A stretch of DNA of 6,394 nt from WLNJ01 sp037131165 (GTDB taxonomy: Bacteria > Actinomycetota > Thermoleophilia > Solirubrobacterales > Solirubrobacteraceae). Each line of letters opens with the position of its first letter. Positions within the stretch are counted from its first letter, which is position 1. Position numbers and translations under genes: made by a program. Below are positions 1 to 5,396 of the stretch, piece by piece. The notes under the pieces are model-generated. The model was not told the DNA's origin, ran no database searches, and saw only the letters and a list, made by a program, of their open reading frames with translations. Location: positions 1 through 6,394 of the forward strand of contig JBAXRO010000093.1 of assembly GCA_037131165.1 (NCBI GenBank), in the 5' to 3' direction.

Positions 1-855
1 GGTCAGGACCCGGGTGGCCGAGGTGGCGGGAGGCGCGCTCTCGCGCCGGAGAATCGCGGCGAAGATGCCGGCTTCCTGCGGCCTGAGAGCCGGGTCGAGC
101 GACAGGGCCGAGGCGACGGCATCGGCGAACCAAGTCGGGACGGCCGGGTCGAGTTCGTCCAGTCGAGGCGGGTTCTCCTGCTGCTGCTTCAGTGCGAGTT
201 CGGAGAGTGAGGTCGCCTCGTACGGGAGCCGGCCAGAGGTGAGCTGGTAGGCGACCACGCCGAGCGCGTAGATGTCGCAGCGGGGGTCGGCGTCTTCCCC
301 GCGAGCCTGCTCGGGAGCGAGGTAGGCGGCCGTGCCGAGCACCGAGCCGACCTGGGTGACGCTCGACTGCTCGGTCGCCTTGGCGATTCCGAAATCGGCG
401 AGCTTGACCCTCCCCGACGAGGCGACCAACAGGTTGCCGGGCTTTACGTCCCTGTGGATGACGCCGTTGCGGTGGGCGTAGTCGAGGCCCTCGGCGGCGT
501 CCGCTGTGATTCGGGCGACTTCGTCGGCAGGCAGGCGGCCCCGCTCGCGCAGCAGCTCGGCGCACGAGGACCCCTCGACGAACTCCATGACGATGAAGTG
601 CCGATGCGAGGCCTCGTCGAGTCCCGAGTCGAAGACCTGAACGATGTTCGGGTGCACGAGCCGCGCAGCAGCGAGGGCCTCGTGGCGGAAGCGTGAGACG
701 AAGGCCGGGTCGTCGGCGAGGTGCTCGGCGAGCAGCTTCACTGCCACCCGTCGCTCAAGTCGTTCGTCGAGTGCCAGCTGGACCGTCGACATGCCTCCCG
801 TCCCAAGTCGGCTTTCCAGCCGGTACCGGCCAGCGATCAGCTTGTCGTCGCCCAT
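1..855 (-). CDS. Ser/Thr protein kinase (Hanks/PknB type), C-terminus cut by window edge
   Basis: The protein phosphorylates Ser/Thr residues of other proteins using ATP and probably acts as a membrane-linked sensor kinase; any transmembrane and extracellular part lies beyond the left edge. The 285 residues visible form a complete catalytic domain starting near residue 11. Visible elements are the glycine-rich loop GTGGMS (18-23), the ATP lysine in VAVK (K40), the helix-C glutamate E59, the catalytic loop HRDVKPGN (134-141, catalytic D136), the metal-binding DFG (154-156), a Ser/Thr-rich activation segment (161-175) and APE (180-182). D194 of DIYALGV is also in place. All catalytic residues are present, so the kinase should be active. 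The ATG overlaps the stop of the upstream lipoprotein gene by one base (TGATG), and there is no clear Shine-Dalgarno sequence, which implies translational coupling. It is the last visible gene of a phosphoesterase-lipoprotein-kinase operon. The family is certain; the substrate is unknown. Confidence 0.95.
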   Translation of the reverse strand, partial: MGDDKLIAGRYRLESRLGTGGMSTVQLALDERLERRVAVKLLAEHLADDPAFVSRFRHEALAAARLVHPNIVQVFDSGLDEASHRHFIVMEFVEGSSCAELLRERGRLPADEVARITADAAEGLDYAHRNGVIHRDVKPGNLLVASSGRVKLADFGIAKATEQSSVTQVGSVLGTAAYLAPEQARGEDADPRCDIYALGVVAYQLTSGRLPYEATSLSELALKQQQENPPRLDELDPAVPTWFADAVASALSLDPALRPQEAGIFAAILRRESAPPATSATRVLT

Positions 856-1346
856 CAGCCGCCGGGGGTGGCTCCGCCGCCGCCGGTTGTCGTCGGAGCG
901 GTGGTCGGAGTGGTTGTCGTGGTCGTCGGCTCGGTCGTGGTGCTGGAAGTCGTGCTGGATGTGGTGCTCGATGTGTCGCTGGAGGTCGACGTGGACGAAC
1001 TCGTGCTTGAGGTCGTCGTGCTGGTCGTCACCTTCTCGCAGTCGGTCGCCCCGAGGCTCGAGACCTTTGCCGTGCCGTCGATCAGGCTTCCCCTGAGTGC
1101 GGGATCGACACTGTCGGGAAGGTTCGCGACGATCTGCCTCAGGCTGTCGGAAGCGGCAGCGGCCTCGGTGCAGTCCCCTGCTGCGACCGCGGAGTCGACG
1201 CGGTCCAGGGCGGCGTTGACCGAGTTGGCTTGGCTTGCGCTGAGCAGGCCCTTGTTCTGCGAGCCTCCGCAGCCGGCAGACAGCGCGATGCACCCAATGG
1301 CCGCGACGGTGACGATTGGTCCTGTTCGGAGTAGGCGCACTTTCAC
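855..1346 (-). CDS. Small lipoprotein with long Ser/Thr-rich C-terminal tail, unknown function
   Basis: I do not recognise a named family. From the chosen GTG at 1346 the protein has 163 residues: a basic n-region (KVRLLR), a hydrophobic stretch, and the lipobox LSAGC with the lipidated cysteine at position 26, so it should be anchored on the outer face of the membrane. Residues 33-106 form a small, probably helical domain with two cysteines (C59 in GDCTEA and C103 in TDCEK) that could form a disulfide. Residues 107-154 are almost only Thr and Ser with a few Pro, followed by a Gly-rich end. Such tails are typically extended and may be O-glycosylated in actinobacteria or span the cell wall; this is inference. 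The frame stays open upstream to 1487, but that would place the lipobox far inside the protein and overlap the phosphoesterase gene. The GTG lies 5 bases after the phosphoesterase stop and no good Shine-Dalgarno is visible. A second GTG at 1340 is an alternative start. Confidence 0.82.
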   Translation of the reverse strand: MKVRLLRTGPIVTVAAIGCIALSAGCGGSQNKGLLSASQANSVNAALDRVDSAVAAGDCTEAAAASDSLRQIVANLPDSVDPALRGSLIDGTAKVSSLGATDCEKVTTSTTTSSTSSSTSTSSDTSSTTSSTTSSTTTEPTTTTTTPTTAPTTTGGGGATPGG

Positions 1347-1351
1347 CGATG

Positions 1352-2083
1352 CTAGACGCCGAGGCGGAGCCGATCCGCCATTGACTCCGGAAGTCCCGCT
1401 TCCCTGATGGCCGCCTGGGCGGAGACGATGTCGTACTCCTCGCGCCTGTACTCGGCGCGCCCGTCCGTCAGGTCCAGCAGCAGCCATGCCGCCCGAGGGT
1501 CATTGTCGCGAGGCTGGCCAACCGAACCGGGGTTGAGGATCCATTCGGCTCCGCGCAGATCGAGCACTGTTTCGGCCTTTCTCGTCTCGCCCGTGGCCGG
1601 TTCTCCCGGACGCCTCGAGAAGGCGAGGGCAACGTGTGAGTGGCCAACGAGGACCACTGGCCGTTCGGCGTCGTCGAGGCACAGTTCCGCGGCCAGTGCC
1701 GAGAGCACGTACTCCCAGACCGGATCTCGCGGACTGCCGTGGAAGAGGTCAGCCCCGGCTCTGGAGCCGCTCGGCGAGAGCTGTGAGAGCCAGGCCCTTT
1801 GGTCACCTTCAAGCTGGTCGGTCGTCCACCGCGCTGCGGCCGCCGCACCCTGGGTGAACACGTCGGTCGGGATCGAGCCGATCGCCGCGAGGTCGTGGTT
1901 GCCGGCCAGGCAGATCGCGGACCGCTCCCGCATCAGGTCGACGCACGGACCCGGGTCGGCTCCGTATCCGACGAGGTCGCCGAGGCACCAGATCTCGTCC
2001 GCTCCGGACGAGTCGACAGCCTCGAGCACGGCTTCGAGCGCCTGGATGTTGGAGTGGATGTCGGAGAGGACGGCTGCGATCAT
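1352..2083 (-). CDS. Calcineurin-like metallophosphoesterase (YfcE/MJ0936 type)
   Basis: This is a cytosolic dinuclear-metal phosphoesterase of 243 residues, close to the usual length for this family. Every metal-binding block of the fold is visible: DxH (D8, H10), GDLVGYG (D36), GNHD (N62, H63, D64), an HGSP histidine (H115) and GHSH (H148, H150), then the family signature NPGSVGQPRD (184-193) near the end of the core. No signal peptide or membrane segment is seen. Members hydrolyse phosphodiesters or phosphomonoesters, and the physiological substrate cannot be told from sequence. It heads the operon with the lipoprotein and the Ser/Thr kinase, so a phosphatase or second-messenger role opposing the kinase is possible but is only inference. 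Its ATG is 37 bases from the rlmH start on the other strand, and a -10-like TACGAT (2118-2113) would give a leader of roughly 23 bases. No convincing Shine-Dalgarno precedes the start. Confidence 0.9.
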   Translation of the reverse strand: MIAAVLSDIHSNIQALEAVLEAVDSSGADEIWCLGDLVGYGADPGPCVDLMRERSAICLAGNHDLAAIGSIPTDVFTQGAAAAARWTTDQLEGDQRAWLSQLSPSGSRAGADLFHGSPRDPVWEYVLSALAAELCLDDAERPVVLVGHSHVALAFSRRPGEPATGETRKAETVLDLRGAEWILNPGSVGQPRDNDPRAAWLLLDLTDGRAEYRREEYDIVSAQAAIREAGLPESMADRLRLGV

Positions 2084-2106
2084 TCGGGTGGAGGGAAGCC
2101 CGCGGG

Positions 2107-2120
2107 CCTACCATCGTAGG
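2107..2120. promoter_or_regulatory. Divergent overlapping -10 elements in a near-symmetric core
   Basis: The sequence CCTACCATCGTAGG is an inverted repeat with 5-base arms and a 4-base centre. On the plus strand it contains TACCAT (2109-2114), 6 bases before the rlmH GTG; on the minus strand it contains TACGAT (2118-2113), which faces the phosphoesterase gene. Both match the actinobacterial TAnnnT -10 consensus and overlap by two bases. No good -35 is visible for either direction. A 10-base palindrome, GCCCGCGGGC, abuts it at 2098-2107. Promoter function is inferred. Confidence 0.55.
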
Positions 2121-2528
2121 GTGAGGATCCGAATCGTCGCAGTGGGCAAGGCGCGCCCGCCATACGCCGACGACGTCGAGCACTACTCGAAGCACCTCTC
2201 CCACCGCGCCCGGGTCGAGCAGGTCGAGGTCAGGGATTCCGAGTCGGCGCTGAAGCGGATCCCCGATCGGGCGGTCACGGTGCTGCTCGATCCCGATGGC
2301 AGGCAGCTCGACTCACCGGCTTTTGCCGCGATGATCGCCGAGCTGCAGCGGGAGGGGCGGCCCGTCTGCTTCCTGATTGGCGGACCGGACGGGATCGACT
2401 TGCCGGGCGCCGATCACCGGATCTCATTCGGCTCGATGACCCTCCCTCACCAGCTTGCGCGGGTCGTGCTGCTCGAACAGCTGTTCCGCGCACACACGAT
2501 CCTCGCCGGCGAGCCGTACCACCGCTAG
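2121..2528 (+). CDS. rlmH: 23S rRNA (pseudouridine1915-N3)-methyltransferase RlmH
   Basis: RlmH is a SPOUT (alpha/beta-knot) methyltransferase that uses S-adenosylmethionine to methylate pseudouridine 1915 in helix 69 of 23S rRNA on the assembled 70S ribosome. The protein opens with RIRIVAVGKAR and carries the diagnostic SAM-binding block FLIGGPDG (84-91). The C-terminal knot SFGSMTLPHQLARVVLLEQLF follows (from 102), and the protein ends exactly in the family's PYHR (132-135). At 135 residues it is about 20 shorter than the E. coli protein (155). The missing part lies in the variable stretch before VTVLLD (52-57), and the conserved core is complete. The frame is open far upstream, but homology begins at GTG 2121. 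A TACCAT -10 six bases before that GTG suggests a leaderless mRNA. argS follows after 38 bases on the same strand. Confidence 0.93.
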   Translation: MRIRIVAVGKARPPYADDVEHYSKHLSHRARVEQVEVRDSESALKRIPDRAVTVLLDPDGRQLDSPAFAAMIAELQREGRPVCFLIGGPDGIDLPGADHRISFGSMTLPHQLARVVLLEQLFRAHTILAGEPYHR

Positions 2529-2550
2529 GCCGCTCCATCGCGGGCGCAGG

Positions 2551-2556
2551 TACGCT
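2551..2556 (+). promoter_or_regulatory. Possible -10 element (TACGCT) before argS
   Basis: TACGCT fits TAnnnT and ends 10 bases before the argS GTG, which would leave a 5' leader of only 3-4 bases. No -35 resembling TTGACA is found 16-18 bases upstream. argS may simply be co-transcribed with rlmH. No Shine-Dalgarno sequence is visible in the 38-base gap, which slightly favours a leaderless start. Confidence 0.3.
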
Positions 2557-2566
2557 GCCAAGCTCA

Positions 2567-4177
2567 GTGACCGCCCCTCTCGACGACCTTCGCAAGACCC
2601 TCGCTGCCGCAGTCGAAGCGGTCGGTGGCGATCCCGCTGCCTCGCTCAAGGCCACGCTGGAGCCGCCTTCGAACCCGGAATTCGGGGACTACGCGACCAA
2701 CGCCGCCCTCGTTTGTGCCAAGGGTGCGGGCGAGAACCCCAGAGACTTCGCGGGCAAGCTCGCGGAGGAACTCGCATCGAAGCTGGGGGACTCGCTGGCC
2801 AAGTGCGAGATCGCCGGTCCCGGGTTCATCAACCTGACCCTCTCGGACGCTTGGTATCGATCGGCGGCCGGCTCGGTCCTCGCCGCTGGGGAGACCTTCG
2901 GCTCGGGCACGGTCGATCAGGCGGAGCGGATCCTCGTCGAGTTCGTCTCGGCCAACCCGACCGGGCCGCTGACGGCAGCCGGGGGCCGTCACGCTGCGTA
3001 CGGCGATTCTCTGGCCCGAATCCTTTCCTTCCACGGCCACGACGTGAGCCGCGAGTACTACGTGAACGACGCCGGGACGCAGGTCCAGCGCCTCGGGCTG
3101 TCGATCCGGGCCCGGGCGAGGGGGGAGGAAGTCCCCGAGGACGGCTACTCCGGCGATTACGTCATCGACCTCGCCAAGGAAATCGCGGGCGCGGCCGACG
3201 GCGATCCGACAGAGATCGCGGAGGCCGGGGTCAAGCTGCTGGTGGCCCGGATTGCCGAAACGCTGAAGCGCTACGGGGTCGAGTTCGACAGGTGGTTCTC
3301 AGAGCGGACCCTCCACGGGGAGGGGGATGCCCCGGTCGCATCGACCTGTGCGGTGCTCGAGCGGAGCGGCCATGCCTTCAGGGAAGAGGGGGCACTGTGG
3401 CTGCGGACGACCGAGTTCGGCGACGACAAGGACAGGGTCCTGATCCGCTCCGACGGCGAACCGACCTACTTCGCTGCCGACATCGCCTACCACGCAGACA
3501 AGCTCGCTCGATGCGACCGGCTGATCGATGTGCTCGGCGCCGACCACCACGGCTACATGGGCCGGATGAAGGCGGCGGTCGCGACTCTCGGGGAGGACCC
3601 TGACCGGCTCGAGATGGTGATCATGCAGTTCGTCCACCTGATCGAGGGTGGCGACCGGGCTCAGATGAGCAAGCGGCGGGGCGAGTTCGTCACCCTCGAC
3701 GACCTGCTCGACGAGATCGGCGCCGATGCTGCCCGCTGGTTCATGCTGCAGCGCTCCCACGACACCACGGTGGACCTCGATCTCGACCTCGCCCGCGAGG
3801 ACACAGCCGAGAACCCGGTCTTCTACGTCCAGTACGCCCATGCCCGGATCTCTTCGATCATCGAGAAGGCGGGCGGGGAGGTGCCGGCAATCGCCGACGA
3901 AGGCCCCGAACTTCATCCTTCCGAGCGGGCGCTGATCCGGCGACTCGCCTCGTTCCCCGACGAACTTGCCGAGGCTGCCGAGCGCAGGGCACCCCATCGG
4001 ATCTGTGCCTACGCACTCGTCCTCGCGCAGGAGTTCAGCGCCTTCTACAGGGACTGCCGGATCATCGGCGCTCCGGAGGCAGAGCACCAGTTCAGGCTGG
4101 CGCTCGGTGAAGCGGCACGACTTCGCCTCGCCGTCTGTCTCGGGCTGCTCGGGGTCTCAGCCCCGGACATCCTCTAG
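2567..4177 (+). CDS. argS: Arginyl-tRNA synthetase (class I) with degenerate HIGH motif
   Basis: ArgS attaches arginine to tRNA-Arg, using ATP, in the cytosol. The protein has 536 residues, slightly short for the family (about 550-580). The N-terminal Add-1 domain shows FGDYATNAAL (39-48) and AGPGFINLTL (83-92). The Rossmann catalytic core begins at VEFVSANPTGPL (124-135), and REYYVNDAGTQVQRLG is typical of ArgS. The second signature is QMSKR (366-370), a KMSKS variant that keeps its lysine K369. The DALR anticodon-binding domain includes NPVFYVQYAHARISSI and ends in GLLGVSAPDIL. The oddity is the HIGH region, which reads PLTAAGGR where homologues have PLHxGHxR or PIHIGGTR. Both histidines are absent, while the flanking ANPTGP and AAYGD are retained. 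The frame is intact and well conserved elsewhere, so it is probably functional rather than decaying. The start is GTG 2567. The stop codon overlaps that of ccmH on the other strand. Confidence 0.95.
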   Translation: MTAPLDDLRKTLAAAVEAVGGDPAASLKATLEPPSNPEFGDYATNAALVCAKGAGENPRDFAGKLAEELASKLGDSLAKCEIAGPGFINLTLSDAWYRSAAGSVLAAGETFGSGTVDQAERILVEFVSANPTGPLTAAGGRHAAYGDSLARILSFHGHDVSREYYVNDAGTQVQRLGLSIRARARGEEVPEDGYSGDYVIDLAKEIAGAADGDPTEIAEAGVKLLVARIAETLKRYGVEFDRWFSERTLHGEGDAPVASTCAVLERSGHAFREEGALWLRTTEFGDDKDRVLIRSDGEPTYFAADIAYHADKLARCDRLIDVLGADHHGYMGRMKAAVATLGEDPDRLEMVIMQFVHLIEGGDRAQMSKRRGEFVTLDDLLDEIGADAARWFMLQRSHDTTVDLDLDLAREDTAENPVFYVQYAHARISSIIEKAGGEVPAIADEGPELHPSERALIRRLASFPDELAEAAERRAPHRICAYALVLAQEFSAFYRDCRIIGAPEAEHQFRLALGEAARLRLAVCLGLLGVSAPDIL

Positions 4178-4677
4178 TCGCGTTCGCGAAGGGCGGCGTC
4201 GACCAGTTCGGCGTCACCAGGGGAGAGCGGCGGAGCCGGGGCTGGCCGGTCGCGATCGTCCGGTCCCGATCCGCGTCGCTTCCAGGTCACCAGCAGCCCA
4301 CCCAGCAGCAGCAGGCCGACCAGAAGCAGGCCGAGCGGGACGAGCCAGGCGACGAGGTCGAAGCCGCTCCTGGCCGGGAGCATCAGGACGTCATCGCCGT
4401 AGGTGGCGACCAGCTCGTCCTTGATCTCCTCCTTGGTCTTGCCCTCGGCGATCAGCTGCTGGATCAGGATCCGTTCGCGCTTGGCCGCAGGAGCCTCCCT
4501 CGCCATCGACAGCGGGACGCCGCAGACGGTGCACATGACCTCCTCTTCGACCTCCGCCAGAGTGGTCTTGGGTTCCGGGGCCGGGCGCCCTGGCGGGCTC
4601 TGGGTGGCCAAGGCCGGTGCTGCAGCCAAGGCAGCGAAGGCGAGTGCCGCCGCCGCCGATCTCAGCAACAAGCTCAC
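4174..4677 (-). CDS. ccmH: Cytochrome c maturation protein CcmH
   Basis: CcmH is a membrane-anchored thiol oxidoreductase of cytochrome c maturation (system I). It keeps the haem-binding cysteines of apocytochrome c reduced and works with CcmG and CcmF outside the membrane. The 167-residue protein has an N-terminal signal sequence (about 1-24, ending ALAT), the CcmH domain with the redox motif CTVC (C49, C52), and the helix ILIQQLIAEGKTKEEIKDEL. YGDDVLMLP (93-101) follows, then one transmembrane helix (about 108-132), the basic stop WKRR, and a short Pro/acidic cytosolic tail. No TPR domain follows, so it is the short form of the family. The GTG start at 4677 overlaps the tlpA stop as GTGA (4 bases), and AGGCGG (4690-4685) seven bases upstream is a good Shine-Dalgarno. 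The stop codon is embedded in CTAG shared with argS. Confidence 0.93.
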   Translation of the reverse strand: MSLLLRSAAAALAFAALAAAPALATQSPPGRPAPEPKTTLAEVEEEVMCTVCGVPLSMAREAPAAKRERILIQQLIAEGKTKEEIKDELVATYGDDVLMLPARSGFDLVAWLVPLGLLLVGLLLLGGLLVTWKRRGSGPDDRDRPAPAPPLSPGDAELVDAALRERD

Positions 4678-5237
4678 TCGGAGGCCGCCTTGCTGCCGAG
4701 CAGGGGGACCAGTGCCGCGTCGAGGAACCGGTTATCGATCGCGCCCCTGCGGAGAGAGGAGATCCGGCCGTCCCGCGTGATCACGAAGGTCTCGGGCAGC
4801 CCCTTGGTGCCGTAGGCCTTCGCGAAGCTGCCGTCGACGTCGCGTGCCTGGAGGTAGTCGAGCTTCTCCTTCGCGACGAAAGCTTTGGCGTCGGGAATCG
4901 TGTCGTTCCAGGCAACCCCGAGGACGGTCCCCCCGAGCGGGGCGATCCGCTTTTGCAGGGCGGCCAGGTCGGGTGCCTCCTCACGGCACGGCGGGCACCA
5001 TGAGGCCCAGAGGTTGAGCACGACCACCTTCCCCCTCAGTGAGGCGAGCGAGGTCGAGCCGGCCCCGTCGAGCATAGGCAGCTTTGTCTTCGCTGCCGGC
5101 GCGGTCGGGATTCTTCCGGCGGCGACGGCCTGATCGATCGAGCGGTCGTTGGCAGTCTGCGACACCCCGAAGATGATCAGGGCGGCGAAGCTCGCGGCAG
5201 CGAGGATTGCCAGGGCAGGCAGCAGGACCCGACGCAT
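4674..5237 (-). CDS. TlpA/CcmG-type thioredoxin-like protein
   Basis: This is a membrane-anchored thiol-disulfide reductase acting outside the cytoplasm. Given its coupling to ccmH it most likely passes electrons to CcmH or apocytochrome c (CcmG/DsbE role); general TlpA or ResA roles are alternatives. The protein has 187 residues. An N-terminal signal anchor (about 4-25) is followed by a linker and an AhpC/TSA-Redoxin fold. The fold contains VVVLNLWASWCPPCREEAPD with redox cysteines C81 and C84, a central insertion typical of TlpA/CcmG (GVAWNDTIPDAKAF), and GLPETF with the cis-proline P148, which matches the GVPETF motif of the CcmG group. The ATG at 5237 lies 7 bases after a TAGTCT -10, suggesting a leaderless mRNA. 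It is the first gene of a bicistron with ccmH, overlapping it by 4 bases. No ccmF, ccmE or resB is in the window. Confidence 0.92.
   Translation of the reverse strand: MRRVLLPALAILAAASFAALIIFGVSQTANDRSIDQAVAAGRIPTAPAAKTKLPMLDGAGSTSLASLRGKVVVLNLWASWCPPCREEAPDLAALQKRIAPLGGTVLGVAWNDTIPDAKAFVAKEKLDYLQARDVDGSFAKAYGTKGLPETFVITRDGRISSLRRGAIDNRFLDAALVPLLGSKAASE
4685..4690 (-). promoter_or_regulatory. Ribosome binding site of ccmH (AGGCGG)
   Basis: AGGCGG on the minus strand, inside the end of the tlpA gene, lies 7 bases before the ccmH GTG and differs from AGGAGG at one base. It supports the GTG at 4677 as the start. Confidence 0.55.
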
Positions 5238-5244
5238 GGCACGC

Positions 5245-5250
5245 AGACTA
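5245..5250 (-). promoter_or_regulatory. -10 element of the tlpA-ccmH operon (TAGTCT)
   Basis: TAGTCT on the minus strand is followed by 7 bases and then the tlpA ATG (5237), so transcription is predicted to begin at or next to the A of ATG. The -35 region is weak (GCGACT at 5272-5267, spacer 16). Promoter function is inferred from position and consensus. Confidence 0.5.
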
Positions 5251-5309
5251 CCCGGGGCCGTCCTTCAGTCGCGAAGTGGCCGGGGGCCACGCCGGCCATC
5301 CGGGGGCGT

Positions 5310-5315
5310 TACGCT
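5310..5315 (+). promoter_or_regulatory. Probable -10 element of the tRNA-Gly gene (TACGCT)
   Basis: TACGCT ends 10 bases before the mature 5' end of the tRNA, giving a predicted precursor leader of 3-4 bases. The rest of the 88-base gap back to tlpA holds the divergent tlpA -10 and a GC-rich stretch in which I see no other site and no clear -35. Confidence 0.45.
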
Positions 5316-5325
5316 TCAAGCCCCT

Positions 5326-5396
5326 GCGGGATTAGTTCATCGGTAGAACGCCAGCTTCCCAAGCTGGAGAGACGGGTTCGATTCCCGTATCCCGCT
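5326..5396 (+). tRNA. tRNA-Gly, anticodon CCC
   Basis: A full 71-base cloverleaf can be folded by eye. The acceptor stem is GCGGGAT (5326-5332) with ATCCCGC (5389-5395), 7 of 7 Watson-Crick pairs. The D arm is GTTC/GAAC (5335-5338, 5346-5349). The anticodon stem CCAGC/GCTGG (5351-5355, 5363-5367) closes the loop TTCCCAA with anticodon CCC at 5358-5360. The variable loop is AGAG. The T arm is ACGGG/CCCGT around TTCGATT. The discriminator is U (5396), as expected for bacterial tRNA-Gly. It decodes GGG. No CCA is encoded, so the CCA-adding enzyme must add it. The discriminator base is also the last base of the opposing gene's TAA, and no terminator follows. Confidence 0.97.

Noticed and set aside
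870..1030. Apparent repeat array on the plus strand
   Set aside because: The repetition is low-complexity Thr/Ser coding sequence with irregular units, not a tandem repeat of fixed length and not a CRISPR array.
721..1407. Plus-strand frame with a valine-rich segment resembling a membrane protein
   Set aside because: The valine run is the complement of the Thr/Ser codons of the lipoprotein tail. The frame overlaps two well-supported minus-strand genes.
1347..1487. N-terminal extension of the lipoprotein frame
   Set aside because: It would overlap the phosphoesterase by over 130 bases and bury the signal peptide and lipobox. Its composition is that of a shadow frame.
1407..2120. Long plus-strand open frame running into rlmH
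   Set aside because: It is antisense to the phosphoesterase and is Ser/Arg-rich with no family resemblance. RlmH homology starts only at 2121.
3299..4087. Long minus-strand frame inside argS
   Set aside because: It is a shadow of argS in GC-rich DNA. argS has full-length family motifs, and the antisense product has none.
4178..4189. TCGCG-TT-CGCGA inverted repeat just after the argS stop
   Set aside because: Only 4-5 bp can pair with a minimal loop and no T-run follows. It lies in ccmH coding sequence, so it is not a credible terminator.
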